The notes: a model not told the origin generated them from the sequence alone. A stretch of DNA of 62,610 nucleotides from Lachnospiraceae bacterium (GCA_015057055.1 SVFE01000006.1:1-62610); one strand, 5' to 3'. Shown: positions 45,191 to 53,908, numbered from the stretch's first letter. Made by a program: numbers and translations.

Positions 45191-47245
45191 TTATTTTTCC
45201 CAGTAGATATCGATTTTGGCGCCCTCATACAAAGGTTCGACAAAATCGGCATTCCGTCCGTCAATCAACGTAACCACGCTTTTTCCCTGTACATTTTTCA
45301 AATCAAAATCAATAAAATCAAACACATCAACAAATATGTACGAAGGCTTTCCGGTCAAAGTAACCGGCTTGGAATTTACGATGATGCCGATGGCGATATT
45401 ACCGTTTTTTTCTCTGGCATCTTCTTTGACAGTTTCCTCCGCATCGCTTTCTTCTAGCAAATCTTCCTCTGATAAATCAGTTCCATTTGCCGGTTTCAGC
45501 GCCCACTTTATGGTGAAATTATCATATACCTGTGTATCATCTCCGGCAAGTTCATTATTAACATACACTGCCATGGAATCGTCAAGAATCACGTCCATGA
45601 ACTCTTTCACCTGGGAAACCGTATAGTAATTTAACATCTCCACAGCATCCCCGTCCTGTACTTCATAGTACTGGGTCTTGATTTCACCGCCTACCATAGC
45701 GAACTTCGGAAGAAGAATCTTGCTTCCGTTGACCGTTACACTGATTGCAGACTTAAATTCCGGCAATTTGGCCAAGGGGAGTTTTGCCGGTTTTCCCGCC
45801 GTGGACTCCTCTACCAAAATCACATCATTCGACCGGATGGGGGTATTCATATCTGCCGCTTCCCCATTCAGAAGAATTTTTGCAGCCTCCCCAAGTTCCC
45901 CTCGGCAAATTTTCTTTACGCCGTTAATGGTGTAATTAATCTCTTTGCCTCGCTTCGGAAACAGTCCGTCATTGGGGAAATTAGCATGCATCGCTGCCGT
46001 CATCACGGTCAGGGAATTATTGTCATATAACTTAATCCGTTCCTCATTAAAGGTCACATAAATAAAACTGTTGGTTTGCTCGTAATAGTTCAGACAAATA
46101 CCCACCGGCGTAACCAAAAGGGAATCCTTCTTGGTCTTTTCCCTGTAAATAATGCGTTGCATTACCTCCTCGCCTCTAAGGGCCACACGTTCTTCCAAAA
46201 TATCCAGATGCTTCGCAAGTTTGGCATCGTAACCGGCAATCTTTCCGCCGCCGCCCACGATAAAGACAGCGCTAACGGATTTTCCGCCGTTCAATTCTTT
46301 GATCTTTTCCGATACCTGCAGGGTCATATCCGTAACCGTTTCATCCAGCATCTGCAAAACCGCTTCCCGTTCAATCTTGTGGGACAATCCCATAATATCT
46401 TTATAGTCAACGGTTTTTCTTGTTTTAATTCCTTTTTTGATTTTTTTGGCAGTAGCAAAATCCACCAGGCATTCTCTTGCAATCTTTTCCGTCAACTGGT
46501 CGCCGGCGCAGGGAATCATGCCGTAAGCAATAATACAGCCGTCCTTTGTAATGCAGATATCCGAAGTGCCTGCCCCTACATCAACCAAAGCAATATTCAG
46601 CATCCGATACATTTCCGGAATTGCCACTTCAATCGCCGCAATCGGCTCCAACGTCAGATTGGCAACCTTCAGTCCGGCAATTTCCACCGCTTTATATAAG
46701 CCGTCCACAACCTCATCCGGAAGAAATGTGGCAATAATGTCCGCTCCGATGCTACGGGCTTTATGATTTTCCAAATTTCCAATCTGATAACCGTTCAAAT
46801 AATAGCGGATGACAGAATTACCCACGCAGTAAAACTTCATACCGGTATCATTGGACTCTTGAAACTGCGCGTAGGCCTGTTCCATTCCCATGGAGGTTAA
46901 ACCGGCAATTTCATCTTGCGTTATCACACGTTCCTTGTCCAGATCCCAGGTCACTTTCGTCTCTACGGTGCGAAGAACACGACCCGCTGCCGCAATACAG
47001 ACATCGCTGAGACGGATGCCTAATTTCTTTTCCAATTCCTTCTTCACCGATGCGATGGTTTTCCCCACCTGCCCGATATCGTGAATCTGTCCATCCAGCA
47101 TTGCTCTTGTTTCATGTTCCTTTGTCACCTGGGCTTCCACATAAAACACATCCGCTTCCCGGTAGCCCACGGTACCTACAATGCTTCTGGTTCCGATATC
47201 AAGACCAAATACCAATGCACCCTGTTCTTTCAATTCTGCCGCCAT
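45191..47245 (-). CDS. FtsA-like actin-fold ATPase with large C-terminal extension
   Basis: A 684-residue protein. Residues about 15-400 match FtsA/PilM: phosphate-1 GLDIGTRSIVGTVG, the SHS2-type 1C region (VCIAAAGRVLRTVETKV), phosphate-2 ALVDVGAGTSDICI, and an adenosine segment (VFIVGGGGKIAGYDAKLA). Ordinary FtsA ends near 420 with a membrane-targeting helix. Here about 280 more residues follow, with SLAP- or SEA-like beta-rich repeats (VNGSKILLPKF, VNNELAGDD, VNSKPVTLTGKPS, DGRNADFVEPL), no membrane segment and no amphipathic tail. No ftsZ is near. It may be a second, specialised FtsA. ATG 47245 is 6 bases after GAAGG and 1 base after coaE. Confidence 0.82.
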   Translation of the reverse strand: MAAELKEQGALVFGLDIGTRSIVGTVGYREADVFYVEAQVTKEHETRAMLDGQIHDIGQVGKTIASVKKELEKKLGIRLSDVCIAAAGRVLRTVETKVTWDLDKERVITQDEIAGLTSMGMEQAYAQFQESNDTGMKFYCVGNSVIRYYLNGYQIGNLENHKARSIGADIIATFLPDEVVDGLYKAVEIAGLKVANLTLEPIAAIEVAIPEMYRMLNIALVDVGAGTSDICITKDGCIIAYGMIPCAGDQLTEKIARECLVDFATAKKIKKGIKTRKTVDYKDIMGLSHKIEREAVLQMLDETVTDMTLQVSEKIKELNGGKSVSAVFIVGGGGKIAGYDAKLAKHLDILEERVALRGEEVMQRIIYREKTKKDSLLVTPVGICLNYYEQTNSFIYVTFNEERIKLYDNNSLTVMTAAMHANFPNDGLFPKRGKEINYTINGVKKICRGELGEAAKILLNGEAADMNTPIRSNDVILVEESTAGKPAKLPLAKLPEFKSAISVTVNGSKILLPKFAMVGGEIKTQYYEVQDGDAVEMLNYYTVSQVKEFMDVILDDSMAVYVNNELAGDDTQVYDNFTIKWALKPANGTDLSEEDLLEESDAEETVKEDAREKNGNIAIGIIVNSKPVTLTGKPSYIFVDVFDFIDFDLKNVQGKSVVTLIDGRNADFVEPLYEGAKIDIYWEK

Positions 47246-47246
47246 T

Positions 47247-47840
47247 CTAAACCTTCTTTCCAAGCAAACGATTTATCTGCTCTTTTGCAGTCTCCAAACT
47301 TCCGTCATTATTTATAATAACGGAACAATTCAAACGGAACTCATCTTCCGACATTTGATTCATCATAATACTGTCAATCTTTTCGTCCGTGTACCCCCGG
47401 CTCTGTTTTAAACGTTTTCGTCTGGTCTCTTCCCGGGCATACACATACCATAACTCATCCAAAATCATAGCATACCCGTCTTCAATCAAAAGCGCCGCTT
47501 CTACCACGAAAAGCTTCGTCCCTTTTTTCTTTTCCTCTTGGATTTTGTCCTTAATATAATCCTTTACGGCAGGATGAATAATTTCATTGGCTTTTTTCAG
47601 ACACTCATTATCCGAAAAAATCACAGAAGCAAACCCTTTGCTGTCAATGCGGCCCTCGGCATCCAAAATTTCAATGCCGAACGCATCAACCAGCTTATTA
47701 TAGCAATCCTGCCCCGGCTCTTCAAGCCTGTGGGCAACATGATCCGCCAGCACCACAAAGGCCCCGTATTCCTGTTCCAAATATCTGACAATTTCCGTCT
47801 TTCCGCAGCCGACTCCGCCGGTAATACCGATTGTTCTCAT
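47247..47840 (-). CDS. coaE: dephospho-CoA kinase
   Basis: CoaE does the last step of coenzyme A synthesis. The 197-residue protein opens with the P-loop IGITGGVGCGKTEIV and has the later DHVAH, EAALLIEDG and RRKRLKQSRGYTDEKID segments. The ATG at 47840 has GGAG 6 bases upstream; an in-frame ATG at 47873 inside polA lacks one. The polA-coaE order is common in Clostridia. Confidence 0.95.
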   Translation of the reverse strand: MRTIGITGGVGCGKTEIVRYLEQEYGAFVVLADHVAHRLEEPGQDCYNKLVDAFGIEILDAEGRIDSKGFASVIFSDNECLKKANEIIHPAVKDYIKDKIQEEKKKGTKLFVVEAALLIEDGYAMILDELWYVYAREETRRKRLKQSRGYTDEKIDSIMMNQMSEDEFRLNCSVIINNDGSLETAKEQINRLLGKKV

Positions 47841-47859
47841 CCTACGCTCCGTTCTTACG

Positions 47860-50580
47860 TTATTTTGCTTCATACCAGTCTTTTCCCCAATGCGCCTCCA
47901 CTTCCAGGGATACGGCCAAATCAGCCGCCGAACGCATTTCTTCTTCCAAAATAAGCAAAACTTTATCCTTTTCTTCTTCCTTTACCTCAACTACCAGTTC
48001 ATCGTGTACCTGCAAAATCAGCCTGGCCGATTCACAGTCCTTTTGTAATCTGGCAAATACGTTTAACATGGCAATTTTCATAATATCTGCCGCCGTGCCC
48101 TGAATCGGCGCATTCATTGCCACACGTTCCCCGAAACTTCGCTGCATAAAATTGCTGCTTTTTAATTCCGGAATCGGGCGTCTTCTACCGAAATAGGTCA
48201 GGGAATAGCCGTTTTCTTTGGCAAATTCTTTAGTATTCTCCAGGTATTTCTTGATTCCGGGATAAGTTGCAAAATAATCCTCAATGTATTTTTGCGCTTC
48301 CTTTTTGGTAATCGACAAATCCTGACTCAGCCCGAAGGAACTGATTCCGTAGACAATACCAAAATTAACCGCCTTTGCATTCCGGCGCTGCAAATCCGTA
48401 ACCTCTTCAAAGGGAACATGGAACACCTTAGAAGCAGTGCTTCGGTGAATATCCTTATTGCTCCGGTATGCATCAATCAACTCCTCGTCGCCGGCAAGGG
48501 CCGCCAAAATCCGAAGTTCAATCTGGGAATAATCCGCATCAACAAAAACATACCCGTCTTTTGGGATAAATACTTTTCGGATTTTTCTGCCCAGTTCCAT
48601 TCGCATGGGAATATTTTGCAGATTCGGCTCCGTCGAACTGATTCGTCCGGTTGCCGTAATCGTCTGGTTAAAATTGGTGCGGATTCTTCCGTCCGCTTCA
48701 ATGTAAGCCGCCAGACCATCCGCATAGGTGGACTTTAGTTTTGCCACGGTACGGTATTCCAAAATATCCTTCACAAAGGGATATTCCGGCGCCAATTTTT
48801 CCAGCACTTCTGCTGATGTCGAAAAGCCGGTCTTCGTCTTTTTCCCGCCGGGAATCTGCATCTCTTCAAACAAAATCTCTCCAAGCTGTTTGGGGGAATT
48901 GATATTAAACTCTTTTCCGGCCGCCGTGTGGATTCGCGCTTCCAAGGCACGGATGCTCTTTTCCAGTTCCTCACCGTAAGCCTTCAGTTGCTTTGCATCC
49001 ACCCGGACGCCTTCCCGTTCCATTGCAAAAAGGACGTAAGAAAGAGGCATTTCCACGTTTTCCATCAAATCACACATCGCTGCGCTCTTTAACTTTTCCT
49101 GAACAGCAGACGCACTGAGGGCCAACCCTAAAATCTCACAGCAGGCATATTTAACAAATTCTTCCCGCCGTTCTTCGTACGCCGTTTCCCAATCTTTCTT
49201 TCCGAACAAAGTCTCATAATCCGGAAGAATAATTCCGTTGTATTCTTTGGCGATATCACTAATGGTATAATCGTTTTTTAACGGATTTAGCAAATACGCC
49301 CCCACTAACACATCGTAAAAACGCTTTGCCACGGCATTTGCATCCGACCCCCGCAAAACATCCTCATAGTAGGAATATAAATCCTTTACCCTATAGGATA
49401 TCAGACGTTTCTTTTCCTGACACGTCGTTAAAAAATCGCGTAAAGCCTGCTCCCCGACAGACTCCGAAGAAACAAAAAAGATTTTCTCACTGCGTTCGGC
49501 AAATGCCGCACACAAAATCTCTTTTTCTTCCTCCCGGGTAAAAAAAGACAATTGTCCGTTGGAAGAGGCTTTATATTCACCCTGTCGGTCTCCTACCCAG
49601 ATACGCAGGAACATGGATTCCTCTTTCATTTCTTTCCAGACGCTTTTTAACGCCTTCTCATCCTTGATTTCAAAAAAGTTTTGTTCTGCTTCTGCAACAG
49701 AAAGACTCTTTTCCTTGGAAAAATTAGAAAGCATATTTTTAAATTCCAATCGCACAAACCAATCATATGCTTCATCCGTGTAAAAATCCGTAATCTCAGC
49801 ATCCTTTGCCGAAAATTCGATCTCACAATCCGTATTAATCGTTGCAAGCACTTTGCTTAACTCCGCCAATTCCCGGTTCTGAGCAAGGCTTTCCCGAATG
49901 GATTTTTTTGAGATATTTTCCAAATTGTCGTAAATTCCGTCTAAACTATGATAGGTAACCATCAGTTCCGTTGCGGTTTTTTCCCCAACCTTCGGAACTC
50001 CCGGAATATTATCCGAGGTATCCCCCATCAAAGCTTTTAATTCAATAAACTGCTCCGGTGTTACCTGATATTTTTCAAAAACATCCCGGGCGTAATAGTT
50101 TTCAATTTCCGTTTTTCCGCCCTTTGTTTTGGGAATTTTAATCTTAATGTGTTCCTCAGCAATTTGAAGAAGATCCCTATCTCCGGAAAGAAGGGCCACT
50201 TCCATCCCTGCTCGCGCACTGCGCTTGGCAAGGGTTCCCAGAATATCATCTGCCTCCAGACCGGCCTTTTCAAGCACCGGGATTCCCATTGATTTAAGTA
50301 CCTCTTTCATAACCGGAACCTGTTGCCGCAGTTCTTCGGCCATAGGCTTTCGCGTACCCTTGTATTCCTTGTATATCTCATGACGAAAGGTAGGCGCGGA
50401 AACATCAAAAGCAACCGCAAGAAACTGCGGTTTTTCCTCCTCCAATATTTTAAACATGATATTTAGAAAACCGTATATTGCATTGGTATGCAACCCTGCT
50501 GCATTCGTCAAATCCGGCACACCGTAAAATGCCCGGTTCAAAATACTATGTCCGTCAATCAGTACAATCTTATCTGCCAA
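47860..50580 (-). CDS. polA: DNA polymerase I
   Basis: A 906-residue Pol I. The 5'-3' exonuclease domain (1 to about 290) begins LIDGHSILNRAFYG and keeps its acidic sites (AGLEADDILGT, GDRDLLQIA, GDTSDNIPGVPKVGEKTA). The 3'-5' exonuclease region (about 310-490) lacks the catalytic DxE (the aligned segment reads MFLRIWVGD), so proofreading is probably lost, as in Bacillus. The polymerase domain has VDADYSQIELRILAAL, RNAKAVNFGIVYG and QVHDELVVEV. TTG 50580 is the likely start: GGGAGG ends 6 bases before it. The frame stays open to an ATG at 50637 lacking a binding site. Confidence 0.96.
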   Translation of the reverse strand: MADKIVLIDGHSILNRAFYGVPDLTNAAGLHTNAIYGFLNIMFKILEEEKPQFLAVAFDVSAPTFRHEIYKEYKGTRKPMAEELRQQVPVMKEVLKSMGIPVLEKAGLEADDILGTLAKRSARAGMEVALLSGDRDLLQIAEEHIKIKIPKTKGGKTEIENYYARDVFEKYQVTPEQFIELKALMGDTSDNIPGVPKVGEKTATELMVTYHSLDGIYDNLENISKKSIRESLAQNRELAELSKVLATINTDCEIEFSAKDAEITDFYTDEAYDWFVRLEFKNMLSNFSKEKSLSVAEAEQNFFEIKDEKALKSVWKEMKEESMFLRIWVGDRQGEYKASSNGQLSFFTREEEKEILCAAFAERSEKIFFVSSESVGEQALRDFLTTCQEKKRLISYRVKDLYSYYEDVLRGSDANAVAKRFYDVLVGAYLLNPLKNDYTISDIAKEYNGIILPDYETLFGKKDWETAYEERREEFVKYACCEILGLALSASAVQEKLKSAAMCDLMENVEMPLSYVLFAMEREGVRVDAKQLKAYGEELEKSIRALEARIHTAAGKEFNINSPKQLGEILFEEMQIPGGKKTKTGFSTSAEVLEKLAPEYPFVKDILEYRTVAKLKSTYADGLAAYIEADGRIRTNFNQTITATGRISSTEPNLQNIPMRMELGRKIRKVFIPKDGYVFVDADYSQIELRILAALAGDEELIDAYRSNKDIHRSTASKVFHVPFEEVTDLQRRNAKAVNFGIVYGISSFGLSQDLSITKKEAQKYIEDYFATYPGIKKYLENTKEFAKENGYSLTYFGRRRPIPELKSSNFMQRSFGERVAMNAPIQGTAADIMKIAMLNVFARLQKDCESARLILQVHDELVVEVKEEEKDKVLLILEEEMRSAADLAVSLEVEAHWGKDWYEAK

Positions 50581-50586
50581 AGCAAA

Positions 50587-50612
50587 CCTCCCGGAAAAGC
50601 CCTCGCTTTTCC
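50587..50612 (-). other. hairpin touching the polA ribosome binding site
   Basis: GGAAAAGC and GCTTTTCC (minus strand; 50605-50612 and 50593-50600) form a perfect 8-base-pair stem with a GAGG loop. The loop itself is anti-SD-complementary and the real GGGAGG (50587-50592) follows immediately. This might tune polA translation. Confidence 0.45.
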
Positions 50613-50663
50613 AAATCAAATTTTTCCGTAATACCATGGGTGTCCAATCATATTACAATCATT

Positions 50664-50987
50664 TTATAAAAATAAACTCTGAATCAAAAACAACAATACA
50701 ATTGCAACACTTACCCCCATCAAGGCATTCATCCCTCGCTGCATTTTTGTAATGGAATCGCTCTTTTCCTTAGCAAATGCCAACATTTTTTTATAATCAG
50801 CCTGCAAGTCAAAATTCCCACCTTGGGAAAGACGTCTCCTTCCCTCCCTCGCCAGGTATTGTATTTTCATCTCTTCCCGGCAATCCGGACATCCTTCCAT
50901 ATGATTCAATACTTTTTTTACTTTTTTTTCATCCAATTCTTCCATAAAAAAAGGAAGAATCATTTTTCGAAAATCTCTGCACTCCAC
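50664..50987 (-). CDS. putative anti-sigma-like membrane protein with zinc-finger (ZAS/zf-HC2) motif
   Basis: A 107-residue protein. The N-terminal zinc-binding anti-sigma pattern is complete: Cys3, His29, Cys33 and Cys36 (HMEGCPDC). A coiled-coil-like charged linker follows, and one membrane segment (about 86-106) ends the protein. This is the layout of anti-sigma factors that hold an ECF sigma factor at the membrane. No sigma gene lies beside it, so either the partner is elsewhere or it has another role. It starts at GTG 50987 with GAGG 8 bases upstream. It lies upstream of polA on the same strand (83-base gap). Confidence 0.7.
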   Translation of the reverse strand: MECRDFRKMILPFFMEELDEKKVKKVLNHMEGCPDCREEMKIQYLAREGRRRLSQGGNFDLQADYKKMLAFAKEKSDSITKMQRGMNALMGVSVAIVLLFLIQSLFL

Positions 50988-51100
50988 ATTTTTTACCTCA
51001 CAGAAAACTTAAATAGTAGCTTTTCCTTTGTATTTGCGCACATTTTCCATTTTTACATTTTATATTTTACAACAATCTTTCATAAGATGCAAAAAAATTC

Positions 51101-51129
51101 TTGTATTTTATTTTTAAGTGTGCTATTAT
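51101..51129 (+). promoter_or_regulatory. promoter of tRNA-Leu
   Basis: TTGTAT (51101-51106) and TATTAT (51124-51129) are separated by 17 bases, ending 16 bases before the tRNA. Confidence 0.7.
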
Positions 51130-51145
51130 TCCTTTTAGTGATTGC

Positions 51146-51228
51146 GCCGGCGTGTCGGAATGGCAGACGAGGCAGACTCAAAATCTGTTGTGGGCAACCA
51201 CGTGCGGGTTCAAGTCCCGCTGCCGGCA
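51146..51228 (+). tRNA. tRNA-Leu (anticodon CAA)
   Basis: An 83-base class II tRNA. The acceptor stem is GCCGGCG with TGCCGGC, discriminator A. The D arm, anticodon stem (GCAGA with TCTGT, one G-T), loop CTCAAAA (anticodon CAA, reading UUG), variable arm and T arm (GCGGG, TTCAAGT, CCCGC) all fold. CCA is not encoded. A terminator follows 9 bases later. Confidence 0.97.
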
Positions 51229-51236
51229 TAGATTAC

Positions 51237-51270
51237 AAAACCGTAAATCGTCATGATTTACGGTTTTTTA
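51237..51270 (+). terminator. rho-independent terminator after tRNA-Leu
   Basis: An 11-base-pair perfect stem (AACCGTAAATC with GATTTACGGTT, 51239-51249 and 51255-51265), 5-base loop, then six T. Confidence 0.92.
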
Positions 51271-51288
51271 TATTTCATAATTTTTTCA

Positions 51289-51317
51289 TAGCAATTCAGC
51301 CAAAACCGTGTTATAAT
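51289..51317 (+). promoter_or_regulatory. candidate promoter of the anchored foldase gene
   Basis: A perfect TATAAT (51312-51317) has only a poor -35 box (TAGCAA, 51289-51294) at 17 bases. Transcription start would be near 51324. Confidence 0.45.
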
Positions 51318-51376
51318 TTCATGGTGTGTGCAACAAAGTTGTTGCATCAATTTAGGATTTTTAGGAGGAGAAACCA

Positions 51377-52720
51377 TTGAGTACCGAAAACCAAACTACG
51401 CAGGATGCAAAAGAAGATTCCTTAAGTACGGAAATTGATGAAATTTTAAGTGAAAGCAAGGAATCCCTGAAAAAAGATTCTGATGAAAATAAATCAGAGA
51501 AAGAAAAAGGTTCTGACGACAACGCAGGCAGCAAAGATAAAAAGATTTTAATTATAGAATTTGCCATCGTTATTGTTGCTTTGATTGCTATTCTCGTTGC
51601 TGTGCTGATGAACAAAAACGGAGACAATACCGTTTCCGGCAACGAAGTAAGCCAGAATACTACTGTTTCAGCGCCTACGGGTGTTGTAGATAATTCTGCA
51701 CTTTACACGGATATACCCGCGTTCCCCGCTGCGGATGCCTACAACACGCTCACAGAGGAAGAATGCGAAGCCAATGTAGCAGCCGGAACCATGATTCGGA
51801 TTGATAATGCTGACGGCAGTTATGTTTATGTAAATAATTATACGGATGCAGAATACTTCCTTGCGGAAACATCCTATACGCAGGAAGAAGTTGACGAATA
51901 CATTCTGTTCGACATCCTTTTCTACTATGCTGAAAACGTGGAAACAACCAGAACTGTTTGTCAGAAATGGGATTCTGTCAGTGTAAACTTTGTGGGAACC
52001 ATTGATGGGGAAGTTTTTGAAGGCGGTAGTGCAGAAAACTACAACATTCTTCTCGGTGAAGGACAGTTCATTGACGGATTCGAAGACGGAATCATCGGTA
52101 TGGAAGTCGGCGAAACCAAAGATATCTACCTTACCTTCCCTGAGGATTATGCCGAAGATTTGGCAGGAAAAGATGTTGTATTCACAATTACATTGAATTC
52201 CATTATTTCCGAAACCGTATTCCCTGAATTAACCGATGAAATGGTAACCGAATGTTTCGGCGGAGAATTGACCACGGTTGAGGAGTGCTATGAATACTAT
52301 GAAGAAATCATGGTACAGGACAAAATCTGGTCCTTCATTGACAACGGTTTCTATACCAGCACCTTACCGGAAGAAACCATTACCAATTACTACAACACTA
52401 CGATGGAATACTACGATACGCTTTCCGTCGGCCAGGGAATGGACATTGCAACCATGCTCTCCTATTACGGATTGACACTTGATCTTTTCAAGTCAGACGT
52501 TATGAATACCTCCGGCGAATCAGCAAGATACAGTATGCTTTATTCTACCATCGCTGCAGATGCCGGTTTAACCATAACCGATGAAGACATCGCAACTCTT
52601 GCTACAGATTACGGTTATACTGATACAGCACTGTTCATCGAAGACTATGGTCAGCAGAACATCAATGACTATATCTTGCAGTCAAAGGTAATGGATTATA
52701 TGATTTCACTTCGTCAGTAA
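51377..52720 (+). CDS. membrane-anchored FKBP/trigger-factor-like foldase
   Basis: A 447-residue protein. An acidic, disordered N-terminus (1-55) precedes one membrane segment (about 57-79) and a linker. Residues about 195-277 are an FKBP-type prolyl isomerase domain (VNFVGTIDGEVFEGG, LLGEGQFIDGFEDGIIGMEVGE). The rest (about 280-447) is helical and resembles the trigger factor C-terminal chaperone domain. The ribosome-binding tail domain of trigger factor is absent. Topology places the foldase outside the cell, suggesting help in folding exported proteins. It starts at TTG 51377 with GGAGG 8 bases upstream, and is single, with its own terminator. Confidence 0.82.
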   Translation: MSTENQTTQDAKEDSLSTEIDEILSESKESLKKDSDENKSEKEKGSDDNAGSKDKKILIIEFAIVIVALIAILVAVLMNKNGDNTVSGNEVSQNTTVSAPTGVVDNSALYTDIPAFPAADAYNTLTEEECEANVAAGTMIRIDNADGSYVYVNNYTDAEYFLAETSYTQEEVDEYILFDILFYYAENVETTRTVCQKWDSVSVNFVGTIDGEVFEGGSAENYNILLGEGQFIDGFEDGIIGMEVGETKDIYLTFPEDYAEDLAGKDVVFTITLNSIISETVFPELTDEMVTECFGGELTTVEECYEYYEEIMVQDKIWSFIDNGFYTSTLPEETITNYYNTTMEYYDTLSVGQGMDIATMLSYYGLTLDLFKSDVMNTSGESARYSMLYSTIAADAGLTITDEDIATLATDYGYTDTALFIEDYGQQNINDYILQSKVMDYMISLRQ

Positions 52721-52732
52721 GACGAAAACCAT

Positions 52733-52765
52733 AAAAAAAGTTGTCCTACACGGGCAACTTTTTTT
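52733..52765. terminator. bidirectional terminator between the foldase and ZnuA-like genes
   Basis: A 14-base-pair stem (52733-52746 with 52752-52765, one G-T) and 5-base loop, with A-run on the left and T-run on the right, serves both converging genes. Confidence 0.9.
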
Positions 52766-52783
52766 ATTTTCTTTCTTTTTATT

Positions 52784-53785
52784 CTATTGCGCTTCGCTAT
52801 CTAATACCTGTATCAAAACAGCGAGATTATCCTCCATAATTCCTATATACGAGGTTCCCGCCGTTACTTCTTCCATCGATACGGATTGCATGGAATTCAT
52901 CACAAGAATCTCGCGTTGCTTATTTTGTGAATTTTCAATCACGGTTTCTGCCACTCCGGCATCGGAATGTTCCAATACGATTACTGCCGGCAGATTATAT
53001 TGATCCGCCTTCTCCGCCAAAAAGATAATGGTTTCAAAACTTGCTTCCGTTTCCGCAAAACATCCGGGGAACGCCGCATAATATTCCAGTCCCCATTCTT
53101 CCGTAAAATAGCGAAACGGAAACCGGTCCGCAAATATCAAAACATTTCTGTCAGCACCTTCCACTGCTTCCCGGTATCGCTCCCGCAAAGTCTCAAGTTG
53201 TGCACAATAGTTTTCCGCATTCGCATCATATGTTGAACCCTCATCCGGATTTATACTTATGAGTGCATCTGCGATTTCTTCGCAAATCAGTTTTGCATTT
53301 TGAAGAGACAACCAGACATGCTCATCCGCTGCATTCTCCACGTGATTACATTCCTCTGTGCATTCCTCGTCAGAATGTTCCATCCCTTCTACAATTTCTT
53401 CCTCTAATATATTTTGCTGCAACGTTTCCATCATATTGATAACGATTTGCTGCTCATTATCATTTTCTTCCAGCGCATCCAAAATCCATCTTTCTGTTTC
53501 CCCTCCCACACAAACGACAATATCCGCGGTAGAAAGAAGCGCAATGTCCGCTGCAGTGGGCTGATAACTGTGCATATCCGCTCCGTTTCCGGTAAGCAAT
53601 GTTAAATTCACTGCATCTACAGTATCTCCAAGAATTTGCCTTGTCCAGTCGTAGGCCGGAAAAATAGTACATACAATATCCGTTTTTGCGTTTTGAGTTT
53701 CCGTTGCATCCCCCGTAAAATTTTCGGGTCCGCATGCAACCAAAAGAAACACCAATGCGCCGATAATCCATAATTTAATCTTCAT
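52784..53785 (-). CDS. zinc/manganese ABC transporter substrate-binding lipoprotein (ZnuA-like)
   Basis: A 333-residue lipoprotein with a clear lipobox (LVACG) after the signal peptide. It matches cluster A-I metal-binding proteins: IVCTIFPAYDWTRQI, GADMHSYQPTAADI (first metal His), and DEHVWLSLQNAKLICEEI (second His). The loop between these carries clustered acidic, His and Cys residues (HSDEECTEECNH), typical of zinc-handling loops. The third His is replaced by the ADRFPFRYF-type segment, and the last ligand region (EHSDAGVAETV) is altered. No permease or ATPase gene is beside it. Start at ATG 53785 has only a weak site. Confidence 0.85.
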   Translation of the reverse strand: MKIKLWIIGALVFLLVACGPENFTGDATETQNAKTDIVCTIFPAYDWTRQILGDTVDAVNLTLLTGNGADMHSYQPTAADIALLSTADIVVCVGGETERWILDALEENDNEQQIVINMMETLQQNILEEEIVEGMEHSDEECTEECNHVENAADEHVWLSLQNAKLICEEIADALISINPDEGSTYDANAENYCAQLETLRERYREAVEGADRNVLIFADRFPFRYFTEEWGLEYYAAFPGCFAETEASFETIIFLAEKADQYNLPAVIVLEHSDAGVAETVIENSQNKQREILVMNSMQSVSMEEVTAGTSYIGIMEDNLAVLIQVLDSEAQ

Positions 53786-53848
53786 ATTTACAATTTCCAA
53801 CTTCCTGTTATTTTCCATTTGATTTTTTTCTTACCGGCGTACCGGCAG

Positions 53849-53873
53849 ATGCAAATTTGCAACTCATTTGCAT
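53849..53873. promoter_or_regulatory. palindromic operator candidate over the ZnuA-like gene start site
   Basis: ATGCAAAT (53849-53856) and ATTTGCAT (53866-53873) form a 25-base inverted repeat, with a nested palindrome TGCAAATTTGCA at 53850-53861. It begins just downstream of the -10 box, covering the transcription start. This fits a repressor site, perhaps for a metalloregulator; it does not match the B. subtilis Zur consensus. Confidence 0.6.
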
Positions 53874-53879
53874 TTTACA

Positions 53880-53908
53880 ATTATAATTTCTTAAATAATA
53901 TATGTCAA
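53880..53908 (-). promoter_or_regulatory. promoter of the ZnuA-like gene
   Basis: Perfect TTGACA (53903-53908) and TATAAT (53880-53885) at 17 bases. Transcription start near 53873, within the palindrome. Confidence 0.92.
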
